From assembly GCA_024399545.1 (NCBI GenBank), contig JAKSNS010000025.1, positions 1 through 40,918 of the forward strand: 40,918 nucleotides of DNA, read 5' to 3'. Within the stretch, counting starts at the first letter, position 1. Every line of letters starts with the position of its first letter. Under the pieces are notes generated by a model. The model searched no databases. It saw only the letters and a list, made by a program, of their open reading frames with translations, and was not told the origin of the DNA. A program made the translations under genes and the position numbers. Positions 25,189 through 33,113 of this stretch are shown in pieces. The stretch is from Paludibacteraceae bacterium. Lineage in GTDB: Bacteria > Bacteroidota > Bacteroidia > Bacteroidales > Paludibacteraceae.

Positions 25189-25881
25189 ATGAAAAAAGTC
25201 GTTTTACTGTTTATTGCTCTGCTTACCCTTTGCGGTTGCGAGGTTATCATAATTGAAGAAACAGAAGAGAAGTTCAAGGAAGCCCCAAAGCTGTATCCAG
25301 AACTGACGTTTGTAACAGTGAAAGGACTGAGAGAGATATTGGCAAATGATGGTCATGACTACAAGGTAATTATCTACAACGAATCCTTTTCAGGAGATGT
25401 GTGGACTGATATAATAGCCAATGAACTAATCCCCAAATGGAAATCAATGGATACATCAAGGGTCAGGCTATATCTAATATCAACTGATTGTGCATACCTT
25501 GCTCCAATGGACTCTTTTTTCATTAAGAACGGTGTGGATTTGCCAAGGTACGTGATAAGGGACAGCACAGAGGAATTTTGCCGTTACATATTATCCGGAC
25601 TTTCGACTGACAGATGGAAACGTATGACAGCAATCACTCAGTACATCTGCAATAACGCCGAGGTGATAACATCACTATTCTTTGTATATCATGCTACACC
25701 TATTCTTGACAAAGACAACAGCATAAAGTTGATAGAGGCGAACTGCGAGGGGCAACGGCATATCGTGCCAATGCCTTTCAAAATGTGTCCAGAGAACCTC
25801 GACGAGTTGGATTTCAGCAAGATAGAGAAGTACCGTATCTCGAAGAAAAGCCTGCTGTATGATGCGTATTTCGTGGAATGA
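25189..25881 (+). CDS. lipoprotein of unknown function, possibly thioredoxin-like fold
   Basis: 230 residues; lipobox in LLTLCGC. The region from about residue 45 (VTVKGLREILANDGHDYKVIIYNESFSGDVWTDIIANELIPKWKSM ... RLYLISTDCAY) has the strand-helix order of a thioredoxin-like domain, but the CxxC motif is absent, so this is only a structural guess. The gene follows the membrane regulator and likely shares its transcript. It ends 18 bp from the convergent oxidoreductase gene with no visible terminator between. Confidence 0.65.
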   Translation: MKKVVLLFIALLTLCGCEVIIIEETEEKFKEAPKLYPELTFVTVKGLREILANDGHDYKVIIYNESFSGDVWTDIIANELIPKWKSMDTSRVRLYLISTDCAYLAPMDSFFIKNGVDLPRYVIRDSTEEFCRYILSGLSTDRWKRMTAITQYICNNAEVITSLFFVYHATPILDKDNSIKLIEANCEGQRHIVPMPFKMCPENLDELDFSKIEKYRISKKSLLYDAYFVE

Positions 25882-25899
25882 GCGATTACATTTGAATCT

Positions 25900-28749
25900 C
25901 TAAGGAAGAAGCATAACAGGATGCACTGGCGTGCGGCAGGTGAGGTCGCGGATTTGTGTGCGGCATGAGATTCCAGCGGCTGAGATTACCGCGTCAGGTG
26001 AGGAGTTGTTGATAGCCTTGATTAAAGGGGTGGCTATCTGTGTGGATCGCTCGTAGTGCTGATAGCCGTAAGCACCAGCCATACCGCAGCAGGTTGAGGG
26101 AATATGGCGAACGGTGACCCCTTCGATAGAGAGAAGCATGCGGACTGTAAGTTGTGGGTTAGCGACGGCTTTCTGGTGGCAATGCGAATGGAAGAGTACT
26201 TCGGTGCGGGTGTTTTTTCCCTTCAGTTTTTGTGGCAGGTGGCCTGCTTGTTGCTCACGGGCGAACCATTCGTCGTAGAGTAGGATGTTTTTTTGTATGT
26301 TGTCATAATCCGGGTCATCAATGAGCGAACGGTAGTCGTCGCGGAAAGCGGAGAGTGCCGACGGTTCAAGGACGACAATTCGTGTGGAAGTATGGCAAGA
26401 GTCACCGTATTTTATGAGTGGTTTGAATTTCCCGATATTCCTTTGCGCAAGTTTTTTTGCCTTATGGAGCAGCCCCTGGCTCAACAACGTCCTACCGCTG
26501 TTATGGATTGGAGCTATGATGACGTTGTAGTTATTTGACTGTGCGAAACGGATAAAAGCGTTGGCCACTTGCGGCTCATCGTGGCGTGTGAACTCGTCGA
26601 TGAACAAAATGACGTTTTTTTCGGCGATGATTGTAGGAGTAAGGAGTTTGGCTCTTGAAATCCTCGGGAGAGTGCGACGGCGGTCAAAACCCATGAAGCG
26701 ATGGACAATCCCTGTGCCAAGGATTGCGTTGTAGAGGTGTGGTATTGTTGAGGCGGCTATGTGTTCAAGTTCGGGCATAAAACCGATAAGGAACGTGCGC
26801 ATTGGGACGTGGTGACGGTCGTAGTGTTGCTGTAGGTACTCAGCCTTTATTTTCGTCATGTCAACAGACGATGGACATTCACGCATACAACCCTTGCAAG
26901 ACAGGCATGTGCCGAGTAGGGAAAGCACGTCAGGGTCGGAAAAGCCTTGCGAACCATTTTTCGTTAGTGATGTGCGAAGAATATTCGCACGTCCTCTGGT
27001 TGAGTCTCTTTCGTCAAGAGTCGTTTTGAACTGAGGACACATCACGTTGTCGAAAAGAAGTGACTTCCTACAATCCGCAGCACCATTGCACTTCTCTATC
27101 TCCCTGATATAGTGCAGTCCTTCGTGATGCCCATTGAATGCGAATGTGGTGGTGACTGAATTTAGTTCCGCATTGTTCGCAAAACGCAGATACTCATCCA
27201 TCGGCTTGGTATCAACAATTTTGCCAGGGTTGAGGATATTGTTAGGGTCGCAAAGTGATTTTATGTCGCTGAACCACGAATAGACCTCTCCACCGTACAT
27301 AAGAGGGATAAATTCGCCACGCAAACGACCATCGCCATGCTCTCCACTTAGTGAGCCACGGTACTTGCGCACAATATGTGCGGTGCGTGTGGCAACCTCA
27401 CGGAAAAGCCTTCTCCCCTCATCCGTCTTTAGGTTAAGGATTGGGCGCAAGTGCAGTTCGCCAGAGCCTATATGCGCATAGAAAACGCACGAAAGCCCGA
27501 GTTCGGCAAACATCCCCTTCATCTCTGCCACATAATCGGCAAGAAGTTCGGGGACAACGGCAGTATCCTCGATAACAGGCGCTGGTTTGTCGTCACCTGG
27601 CATATTGCTGAGAAGCCCAAGACCAGCCTTGCGTAGGTCCCACACTCGCCGTATGTCATTGCCACGCAAGACAGGGAAAGCGTAACATTCAGGGACGGAG
27701 GTTTTTATATCGTCAATAAGCGCATTGACAGTTGCATTGAGTTCATCCTCGCCGTCACAAGCAAATTCGGCGCAAAGGATAGCGGCAGGTGAGCCTTGCA
27801 GGAAAAAGCGGTTTTCACGTTGTGAAAGGTTCTCAGCACTGAGGTTCAGAATGTTATCGTCGATAAGTTCTACTGCCGTGGCATGATGTCTGATGGCTAT
27901 AAGGTTAGCACGGAACGAAGATTCCAGAGTCCGACAGTGTACGCATACAAGTGCGTTATGTACAGGCGGAAGAGGGTCAAGCGAGAGTTTCAGTTCCGTG
28001 GCAATGCCGATTGTCCCCTCAGAGCCACAAAATAACTTGCAAAGGTTCATCCCGCCATCCGTATCACGCACAAGGTCAAGGGCATAACCGTTGTTGCGCC
28101 GACGTAGGGATTTGTCGGGGAAAGAGGAATCGATGGTTTTTTGATTATCTTTATCAGAGAGAAGGTCGTCAAGGTAAGAGTAAATGCGTGATTCAAGGGT
28201 GTCGTTTTTTTTGGTTTTCGCCACCTCGTCTTGTGTCTTATGGCAGAAAGTGACTGTTTCGCCGTTGCTAAGTATGACATTGGCGGAAATAAGGTGGTCA
28301 CGTGTTGAGCCATAACGCAGTGAGTGTGTGCCACATGAGTTGTTGCCCACCATACCGCCGACCATACAGCGGTTGGAGGTTGAGGTCTCTGGCGAAAAGA
28401 AAAGCCCGTAAGGTTTGAGTGCTATGTTAAGTTCGTCACGGACTACCGCAGGCTCTACACTAACCCACCTTTCCTCAGTGTTTATCTCTATGATACGGTT
28501 GAGGTTACGGATATCCACCACAAGCCCCTCGCCTACCACTTGACCAGCAATTGATGTGCCAGCGGCACGTGGGATAATAGGAATCTTGTGGCTGTCGGCA
28601 TAACGCACAAGAGCAACGATGTCATCATGGTCGCAAGGAAACGCAACACCAAGAGGCATCTCGCAATATGCGGAAGCATCCGTAGAATATAGAATACGTG
28701 TCAGCCTGTCAGTCAGTATTTTGCCACGAAAGCCTGGAATGTCAATCAT
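25900..28749 (-). CDS. FAD-binding and Fe-S-binding oxidoreductase (D-lactate/glycolate dehydrogenase-like)
   Basis: 949 residues. N-terminal PCMH-type FAD domain (about 20-260: IPIIPRAAGTSIAGQVVGEGLVVDIRNLN; NRCMVGGMVGNNSCGTHSLRYGSTRDH), FAD-oxidase C-terminal cap (about 275-530), then Fe-S part with CLSCKGCMRECPSSVDM, and a C-terminal CCG domain (CCGMAGAYGY near 895-905). This is the GlcD-GlcF fusion type that oxidises a 2-hydroxy acid such as D-lactate and passes electrons to the quinone pool. It is a single polypeptide of normal fusion length. It starts 8 bp after the four-helix-bundle gene. Confidence 0.92.
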   Translation of the reverse strand: MIDIPGFRGKILTDRLTRILYSTDASAYCEMPLGVAFPCDHDDIVALVRYADSHKIPIIPRAAGTSIAGQVVGEGLVVDIRNLNRIIEINTEERWVSVEPAVVRDELNIALKPYGLFFSPETSTSNRCMVGGMVGNNSCGTHSLRYGSTRDHLISANVILSNGETVTFCHKTQDEVAKTKKNDTLESRIYSYLDDLLSDKDNQKTIDSSFPDKSLRRRNNGYALDLVRDTDGGMNLCKLFCGSEGTIGIATELKLSLDPLPPVHNALVCVHCRTLESSFRANLIAIRHHATAVELIDDNILNLSAENLSQRENRFFLQGSPAAILCAEFACDGEDELNATVNALIDDIKTSVPECYAFPVLRGNDIRRVWDLRKAGLGLLSNMPGDDKPAPVIEDTAVVPELLADYVAEMKGMFAELGLSCVFYAHIGSGELHLRPILNLKTDEGRRLFREVATRTAHIVRKYRGSLSGEHGDGRLRGEFIPLMYGGEVYSWFSDIKSLCDPNNILNPGKIVDTKPMDEYLRFANNAELNSVTTTFAFNGHHEGLHYIREIEKCNGAADCRKSLLFDNVMCPQFKTTLDERDSTRGRANILRTSLTKNGSQGFSDPDVLSLLGTCLSCKGCMRECPSSVDMTKIKAEYLQQHYDRHHVPMRTFLIGFMPELEHIAASTIPHLYNAILGTGIVHRFMGFDRRRTLPRISRAKLLTPTIIAEKNVILFIDEFTRHDEPQVANAFIRFAQSNNYNVIIAPIHNSGRTLLSQGLLHKAKKLAQRNIGKFKPLIKYGDSCHTSTRIVVLEPSALSAFRDDYRSLIDDPDYDNIQKNILLYDEWFAREQQAGHLPQKLKGKNTRTEVLFHSHCHQKAVANPQLTVRMLLSIEGVTVRHIPSTCCGMAGAYGYQHYERSTQIATPLIKAINNSSPDAVISAAGISCRTQIRDLTCRTPVHPVMLLP

Positions 28750-28757
28750 ATATGTAA

Positions 28758-29402
28758 TCAGAAAGAAATCCCATTATCTTTTAGAATACCCTGCAATCTA
28801 TTTATCTCCGCTTTCAGTAAAGGGACTTCCTGTTGAAGCCTAAGAAGTTCTTCGTCTTGCCGTGAGCGGTAATCTGTGCGAGCCTTATGCATTCGTTCCT
28901 TAATGCCTCCATTCTCAATAAATTCTTTTTCAAGGGCATTTATATGGGTGAAAAGTATTTTGTCAACAATATGGCACAAAGAGATAGCTGTATTGCAATA
29001 CTCCTCGTCACCCCATTTTGAAAAGAAAGGTTGATAATCATCTAAACTGTTGTGGAATTTGCAGAAATGAAGGAGACTATTGAATCTTGGGTGGGTCTTG
29101 TCCCAAATAGTTAATGAGTGAGCTTTTGCGTAGTCAATGTAATCCTCGAGCAATTCCCTTATAGACGCACGGGCAACATTGATGAGTTTGACCTGCATTT
29201 CAGTTGAAGTCACGCCATCGGCATGACCTTCCACAATATTTTGTTTACAAGAACGGGCTGCTTGAATCATCTGGTCGCGAGTGCGGTCACCATACAAAGG
29301 AATAAAACGGTTACAGAATGAGTATGTCATTTGGTAAATAACTTCGCTCTTCTGGTAATAATAAGTCTTTTCCCAATCTGTTTGTTTGTTTAAGAAACCC
29401 AT
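28758..29402 (-). CDS. four-helix-bundle protein with suffix domain (23S IVP / Avd-like fold)
   Basis: 214 residues. The N-terminal ~130 residues (YYYQKSEVIYQMTYSFCNRFIPLYGDRTRDQMIQAARSCKQNIVEGHADG ... NVARASIRELLEDYIDYAK) match the four-helix bundle seen in proteins encoded in 23S rRNA intervening sequences and in the Avd protein of diversity-generating retroelements. The C-terminal extension (about 135-214), ending in a coiled-coil-like stretch (EELLRLQQEVPLLKAEINRLQGIL), fits the suffix-domain subfamily found in Bacteroidetes. No reverse transcriptase is nearby. Its upstream region carries a 9-bp tandem array (29449-29507). Function unknown. Confidence 0.8.
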   Translation of the reverse strand: MGFLNKQTDWEKTYYYQKSEVIYQMTYSFCNRFIPLYGDRTRDQMIQAARSCKQNIVEGHADGVTSTEMQVKLINVARASIRELLEDYIDYAKAHSLTIWDKTHPRFNSLLHFCKFHNSLDDYQPFFSKWGDEEYCNTAISLCHIVDKILFTHINALEKEFIENGGIKERMHKARTDYRSRQDEELLRLQQEVPLLKAEINRLQGILKDNGISF

Positions 29403-29448
29403 AGTTGTAATGTTTTTTTTGTTATACTAATTTTTTATTTTAGTTCTT

Positions 29449-29507
29449 CTAGTTCTACTAGACATTCTAGACATTCTAGATATTCTAGATATTATAGAAA
29501 AACTAGG
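29449..29507. repeat. 9-bp tandem repeats with CTAG core
   Basis: Six consecutive 9-bp units of the form CTAGANATT and relatives: CTAGTTCTA, CTAGACATT twice, CTAGATATT twice, ATAGAAAAA, then CTAGG. It sits between the SulP stop (29521) and the start of the four-helix gene (29402), so on the minus strand it is in that gene's leader or promoter region. Confidence 0.85.
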
Positions 29508-29520
29508 AGAAAATGATTAT

Positions 29521-31212
29521 TTATTTCAGTTCATCAAGGAATTTCCGTGAACGCTCGAGGGCTATGTTGATGTTGGCACAAATGTTCTCACGTTTGATAA
29601 GGTCCTCAAAATGGTTCTTTATCAAATCATTGAGGACTGTATCATTGACACCAGAAAGGATAATCCTAATATTCTGGCGGTGGCTCATGGTGACGAGGTT
29701 CTCAAGGTTGTGAAGCCCCGTCGAGTCTATGAATGGAACTTTACGCATACGGATTATGCGTATTTTAGGGTTCTTGGTGCGGCGAGTGTCAGCCATAATC
29801 TCTTCGAATTTGTTGGCTATACCGAAGAAATAAGGACCGTTAATCTCATAAACCTCAACCCCTTCGGGAACAGAGAGAGGCTCCTCGTGGATTGTTGCGT
29901 CAGTGTCGTTGTTAGGGTCAATCTCGTCAGTGATGACAGAGACGCGTGTCGTCTCAGCCATGCGACGCATGCAGAGAAGGCAAGCAAGAACAAGACCAAC
30001 CTCAATGGCTATCGTAAGGTCGAAAATCACAGTGAGGAAGAAAGTTATGAGAAGAACGCTCACGTCTGACTTAGGGTTATTGAACATCTCGCGGAATGTA
30101 CGCCAACCACTCATATTATAAGAGACAATCACCAACACTCCGGCAAGACAACTCATAGGTATGAACTTGGCGAGAGGCATTAGGAAGAGGAAAATGAGGA
30201 GAAGTACAACCGCGTGGATGACACCTGCCACAGGGGTTTTTCCGCCATTATTTATGTTGGTCATTGTACGGGCGATTGCGCCAGTGGCAGGGATACCGCC
30301 AAAGATAGGACAGACGATATTGGCGATGCCTTGCGCTATAAGTTCCTGGTTTGAGTTATGTTTGTCTCCAATCACACCATCGGCGACTGCCGCTGACAAC
30401 AGCGACTCAATCGCACCAAGCACGGCAATAGTTATGGCAGGAGAGATAAGCCCCTTGATTGTGGCAAAATCCATGGCAGGCACCTCAGCCTGTGGAAGTT
30501 GCGCATTGATGCTGAAGCGGTCGCCTATCGTCTCAACGCTTAGTGCCATGCCGTTGAGTTTCAACAGATAGACACCGAGGGTCATAACCACTATGGCTAT
30601 TAACGAGCCAGGGATAATTTTCGAGAACTTAGGCGAGAGGGCTATTATGATAACGCTAAACACGCCAACACCCGTGCTCCAGAGGTCTAAAGAACCGAAG
30701 TTCATAAAATAGACGCCCCATTTCGAGATAAAGTCCGCAGGTACGCCACCTTCAATCGTCAAGCCAAAGAGGTCTTTAATCTGTGTCGTAAATATGGTTA
30801 GCGCGATACCGCTGGTGAAGCCTACGACTATAGGGTAAGGTATGTATTTGATGATTGTGCCAAGGCGGAAAAAGCCGAGAAGCAGCAGGAAGATACCTGC
30901 CATGATTGTGGCAATCATCAAGCCGCTCATTCCATATTGCTGGATAATGCCGTAAATGATAACGATAAATGCACCTGTCGGGCCACCAATCTGGACTTTT
31001 GAGCCTCCGAAGAACGAAATAAGGAAGCCAGCGATGATGGCTGTGATGATACCTTTCTCGGGGGTTACGCCCGAGGCGATACCGAAAGCGATGGCGAGAG
31101 GGAGTGCGACAATGCCGACAATAATGCCCGCCATAAGGTCGGACAGGAATGTGCGACGGTCGTAAGTGCGTAATGCTGAGAACATTCGCGGATTGAAATT
31201 GATACTTTTCAT
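29521..31212 (-). CDS. SulP-family anion transporter with STAS domain
   Basis: 563 residues. About 10-12 membrane helices; the N-terminal signature LSDLMAGIIVGIVALPLAIAFGIASGVTPEKGIITAIIAGFLISFFGGSKVQIGGPTGAF is diagnostic of SulP carriers. The C-terminal ~120 residues form a STAS domain (EVYEINGPYFFGIANKFEEIM ... RMRKVPFIDSTGLHNLENLV). It likely imports sulfate, bicarbonate or a dicarboxylate by symport. It has its own promoter (31240-31273). Confidence 0.94.
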   Translation of the reverse strand: MKSINFNPRMFSALRTYDRRTFLSDLMAGIIVGIVALPLAIAFGIASGVTPEKGIITAIIAGFLISFFGGSKVQIGGPTGAFIVIIYGIIQQYGMSGLMIATIMAGIFLLLLGFFRLGTIIKYIPYPIVVGFTSGIALTIFTTQIKDLFGLTIEGGVPADFISKWGVYFMNFGSLDLWSTGVGVFSVIIIALSPKFSKIIPGSLIAIVVMTLGVYLLKLNGMALSVETIGDRFSINAQLPQAEVPAMDFATIKGLISPAITIAVLGAIESLLSAAVADGVIGDKHNSNQELIAQGIANIVCPIFGGIPATGAIARTMTNINNGGKTPVAGVIHAVVLLLIFLFLMPLAKFIPMSCLAGVLVIVSYNMSGWRTFREMFNNPKSDVSVLLITFFLTVIFDLTIAIEVGLVLACLLCMRRMAETTRVSVITDEIDPNNDTDATIHEEPLSVPEGVEVYEINGPYFFGIANKFEEIMADTRRTKNPKIRIIRMRKVPFIDSTGLHNLENLVTMSHRQNIRIILSGVNDTVLNDLIKNHFEDLIKRENICANINIALERSRKFLDELK

Positions 31213-31239
31213 TGCGTATTAAGTTGTCAAAAATTAAGG

Positions 31240-31273
31240 CGCAAAGGTAAGAATTTTTTTTGAGATTTCCAAA
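31240..31273 (-). promoter_or_regulatory. promoter of the SulP gene
   Basis: Minus strand TTTG (31270-31273), 20-bp spacer, TACCTTTGCG (31240-31249), 27 bp before the ATG at 31212. Confidence 0.85.
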
Positions 31274-31278
31274 TTAAA

Positions 31279-32226
31279 TCAGAATATTATTCTGTTTTTG
31301 AATTTGGAAGGTTTTGAGAGGAGCCTGAGCGGGTTGGTGCGGTAAGAAGTCATTGACTGGCAGAGGAATAGGAATTCCTCAGAGACCATGTCAAAGAAGA
31401 GTGGAAGGCGGTAACAGGCGAGTGATGTGCGTTTTGTAGCATGTCCGCTTGCGTCCAGAAGGTCACAACCCCCTGGCACATAGAGCATATAATGGTTAGT
31501 TATGATATTGCGATCATGGATCTCGCGCGAGGCGTTGCGAACGTCTATTATTTCGATGCTTGCGTTAGTGTAGCGTTGCTTGAGGTAGTTGAATGCACCC
31601 TCCCAAGCAACCGTGCGGTCGCCTTTCGTGAACTGCGTGAAAATGGAGATCTGCAAACAGTCGGTGCGTGCGTGACCCTTATCCAAGATTGGGAAAAGGT
31701 TGCGGTCTATCGTTTGTTTGTCTTTAAGAATGTAACCATCGACGATTATGATGGAGTTCCAATGGTCATCGGGAAGTAGTTGCCGCCATGAGATAGCCTC
31801 ACCATTGCGAATAGGACGGTGTGGTGGTTGCCTCAGGATTGATTCGCAGGCAGGACGCACCTGTTCAATACCGTAGTCTGAAGGAAGATTTGAGACAGAG
31901 GGAAGGCAGAATATAGAGTTAAGCACGGCACTCTCACCCACTTTTTTCATAAGGTCACGAATGTTGGAATAATCCGTTGAGTCGCCGTCGTAAATAATCT
32001 CGTTGGGCAGCCAGTTTAGCGAATGAAGCGAAGAGGCAAGCACCGAAAGTGTGTCAGATTCGTCAATTCCGTACGAAATGTCGTTCCATTTTGTGAGGAA
32101 AATGTCGCGGGAAATGTTCAAGTGTATGGTAAATTCAGAGTTACGAAACGCATCAGACGAAAGAAGCTCAGTAATCATGCTGCGCCTCAAGTCGTAATTG
32201 CGATCTATGAACACAAAGCCTTTCAT
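31279..32226 (-). CDS. unknown protein with IHDR motif (possible PLD-like fold)
   Basis: 315 residues, no signal peptide or membrane helix. The central part has SIIIVDGYILKDKQTIDRNLFPILDKG (about 158-184) followed by CLQISIFTQF, a likely strand-helix-strand unit. A strongly patterned REIHDRNIITNHYMLYVPGGCDLLD lies at 234-258. The I-H-D-R ... G arrangement resembles the core of the MIT_C / PLD-like superfamily, with no HKD motif, so a hydrolase or nuclease role is a guess. Its start overlaps the beta-lactamase stop by 4 bp (ATGA), and it is third in the ATPase operon. Confidence 0.6.
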   Translation of the reverse strand: MKGFVFIDRNYDLRRSMITELLSSDAFRNSEFTIHLNISRDIFLTKWNDISYGIDESDTLSVLASSLHSLNWLPNEIIYDGDSTDYSNIRDLMKKVGESAVLNSIFCLPSVSNLPSDYGIEQVRPACESILRQPPHRPIRNGEAISWRQLLPDDHWNSIIIVDGYILKDKQTIDRNLFPILDKGHARTDCLQISIFTQFTKGDRTVAWEGAFNYLKQRYTNASIEIIDVRNASREIHDRNIITNHYMLYVPGGCDLLDASGHATKRTSLACYRLPLFFDMVSEEFLFLCQSMTSYRTNPLRLLSKPSKFKNRIIF

Positions 32227-33110
32227 TCCGTCATATAATCGTAAACCAACTTGGAAATATCAGCTATAACCTCCTCGCACTTAGCAAATTCACAACGAGC
32301 GTCACTTACAAAAACCGACAGGAAATAGTGTCTGCCGTCAGGAAGTATAACACACGCCAAATCGTTGACGGCGAAGACCGTACCATCGGGAAGTGTTCCG
32401 CCCGTGCCTGTCTTGTGCACTATCGTCACGTCCTCTTCGCTAATATAATGAGGTATGCGGTTTTGCCCCGTATTGCACTGTGACATAGCGTTCCAAAGAT
32501 ACTGGTTATCATTGCGTTTGCTATATAAAACCGACATCAGGCGTGCGGCAGCAAGAGGGGTCGTCCAGTTTTCGCGAGCTTTACCGACATCCCTACCCAT
32601 AGTCTCCTCGGAATATAGGATATGGAAAGAGGCGGCAGTATCTATTTCGTTTATGAGTTCATGGGCAAAGCGGTTGACCTCATGGACGTTAACAACACGG
32701 TTATAGAGGATATTGCTTGCATTGTTGTCGCTAATTATCAACGAGTAATCCAGAAGTTGCCTGATGGATAATGTGCCGCCATAGGGATATTTTTCGAGCA
32801 TCGGGCTGTAAGTCTGTTGGTTCAGTTCATGGCTTGTTATTTCAAACAATGAATCAAGCGAAATGTTGTTGGTGTTAAGGAAATCGCAAACAGCAAGAGC
32901 TTGGTGGAACTTCATTACGCTCATTAGTGGGAACTCCTCTGTGGCATTGACATTTACGGTGTCTCCATGGTCAGATATGAAGCAGACTCCTACATTGCCT
33001 GGGGTGCTGTCCGTAATGTATTTTATTTTGTCGCGCAAGGATGTTTTTTGTGCGTTGACCGTGGGCAATGACAAGACAAACAACAATAATATGTATTTCA
33101 GTTTCAGCAT
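32223..33110 (-). CDS. class A beta-lactamase (A2-like)
   Basis: 295 residues with signal peptide (MLKLKYILLLFVLSLPTVNAQ), so periplasmic. Active-site motifs are all present: SVMK (Ser64 to Lys67), SDN (127-129), a Glu in the SEETMG omega-loop region (about 167-171) and KTG (233-235). NWTTP after the omega loop fits subclass A2 enzymes of Bacteroidetes such as the CfxA/CepA group. It would hydrolyse beta-lactams; spectrum cannot be told. It lies 3 bp after the ATPase gene and overlaps the next, so it is translated within that operon. Confidence 0.92.
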   Translation of the reverse strand: MLKLKYILLLFVLSLPTVNAQKTSLRDKIKYITDSTPGNVGVCFISDHGDTVNVNATEEFPLMSVMKFHQALAVCDFLNTNNISLDSLFEITSHELNQQTYSPMLEKYPYGGTLSIRQLLDYSLIISDNNASNILYNRVVNVHEVNRFAHELINEIDTAASFHILYSEETMGRDVGKARENWTTPLAAARLMSVLYSKRNDNQYLWNAMSQCNTGQNRIPHYISEEDVTIVHKTGTGGTLPDGTVFAVNDLACVILPDGRHYFLSVFVSDARCEFAKCEEVIADISKLVYDYMTE

Positions 33111-33113
33111 CTT

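Noticed and set aside
28758-29402. Diversity-generating retroelement based on the Avd-like gene
   Set aside because: No reverse transcriptase, template repeat or variable repeat pair found nearby.
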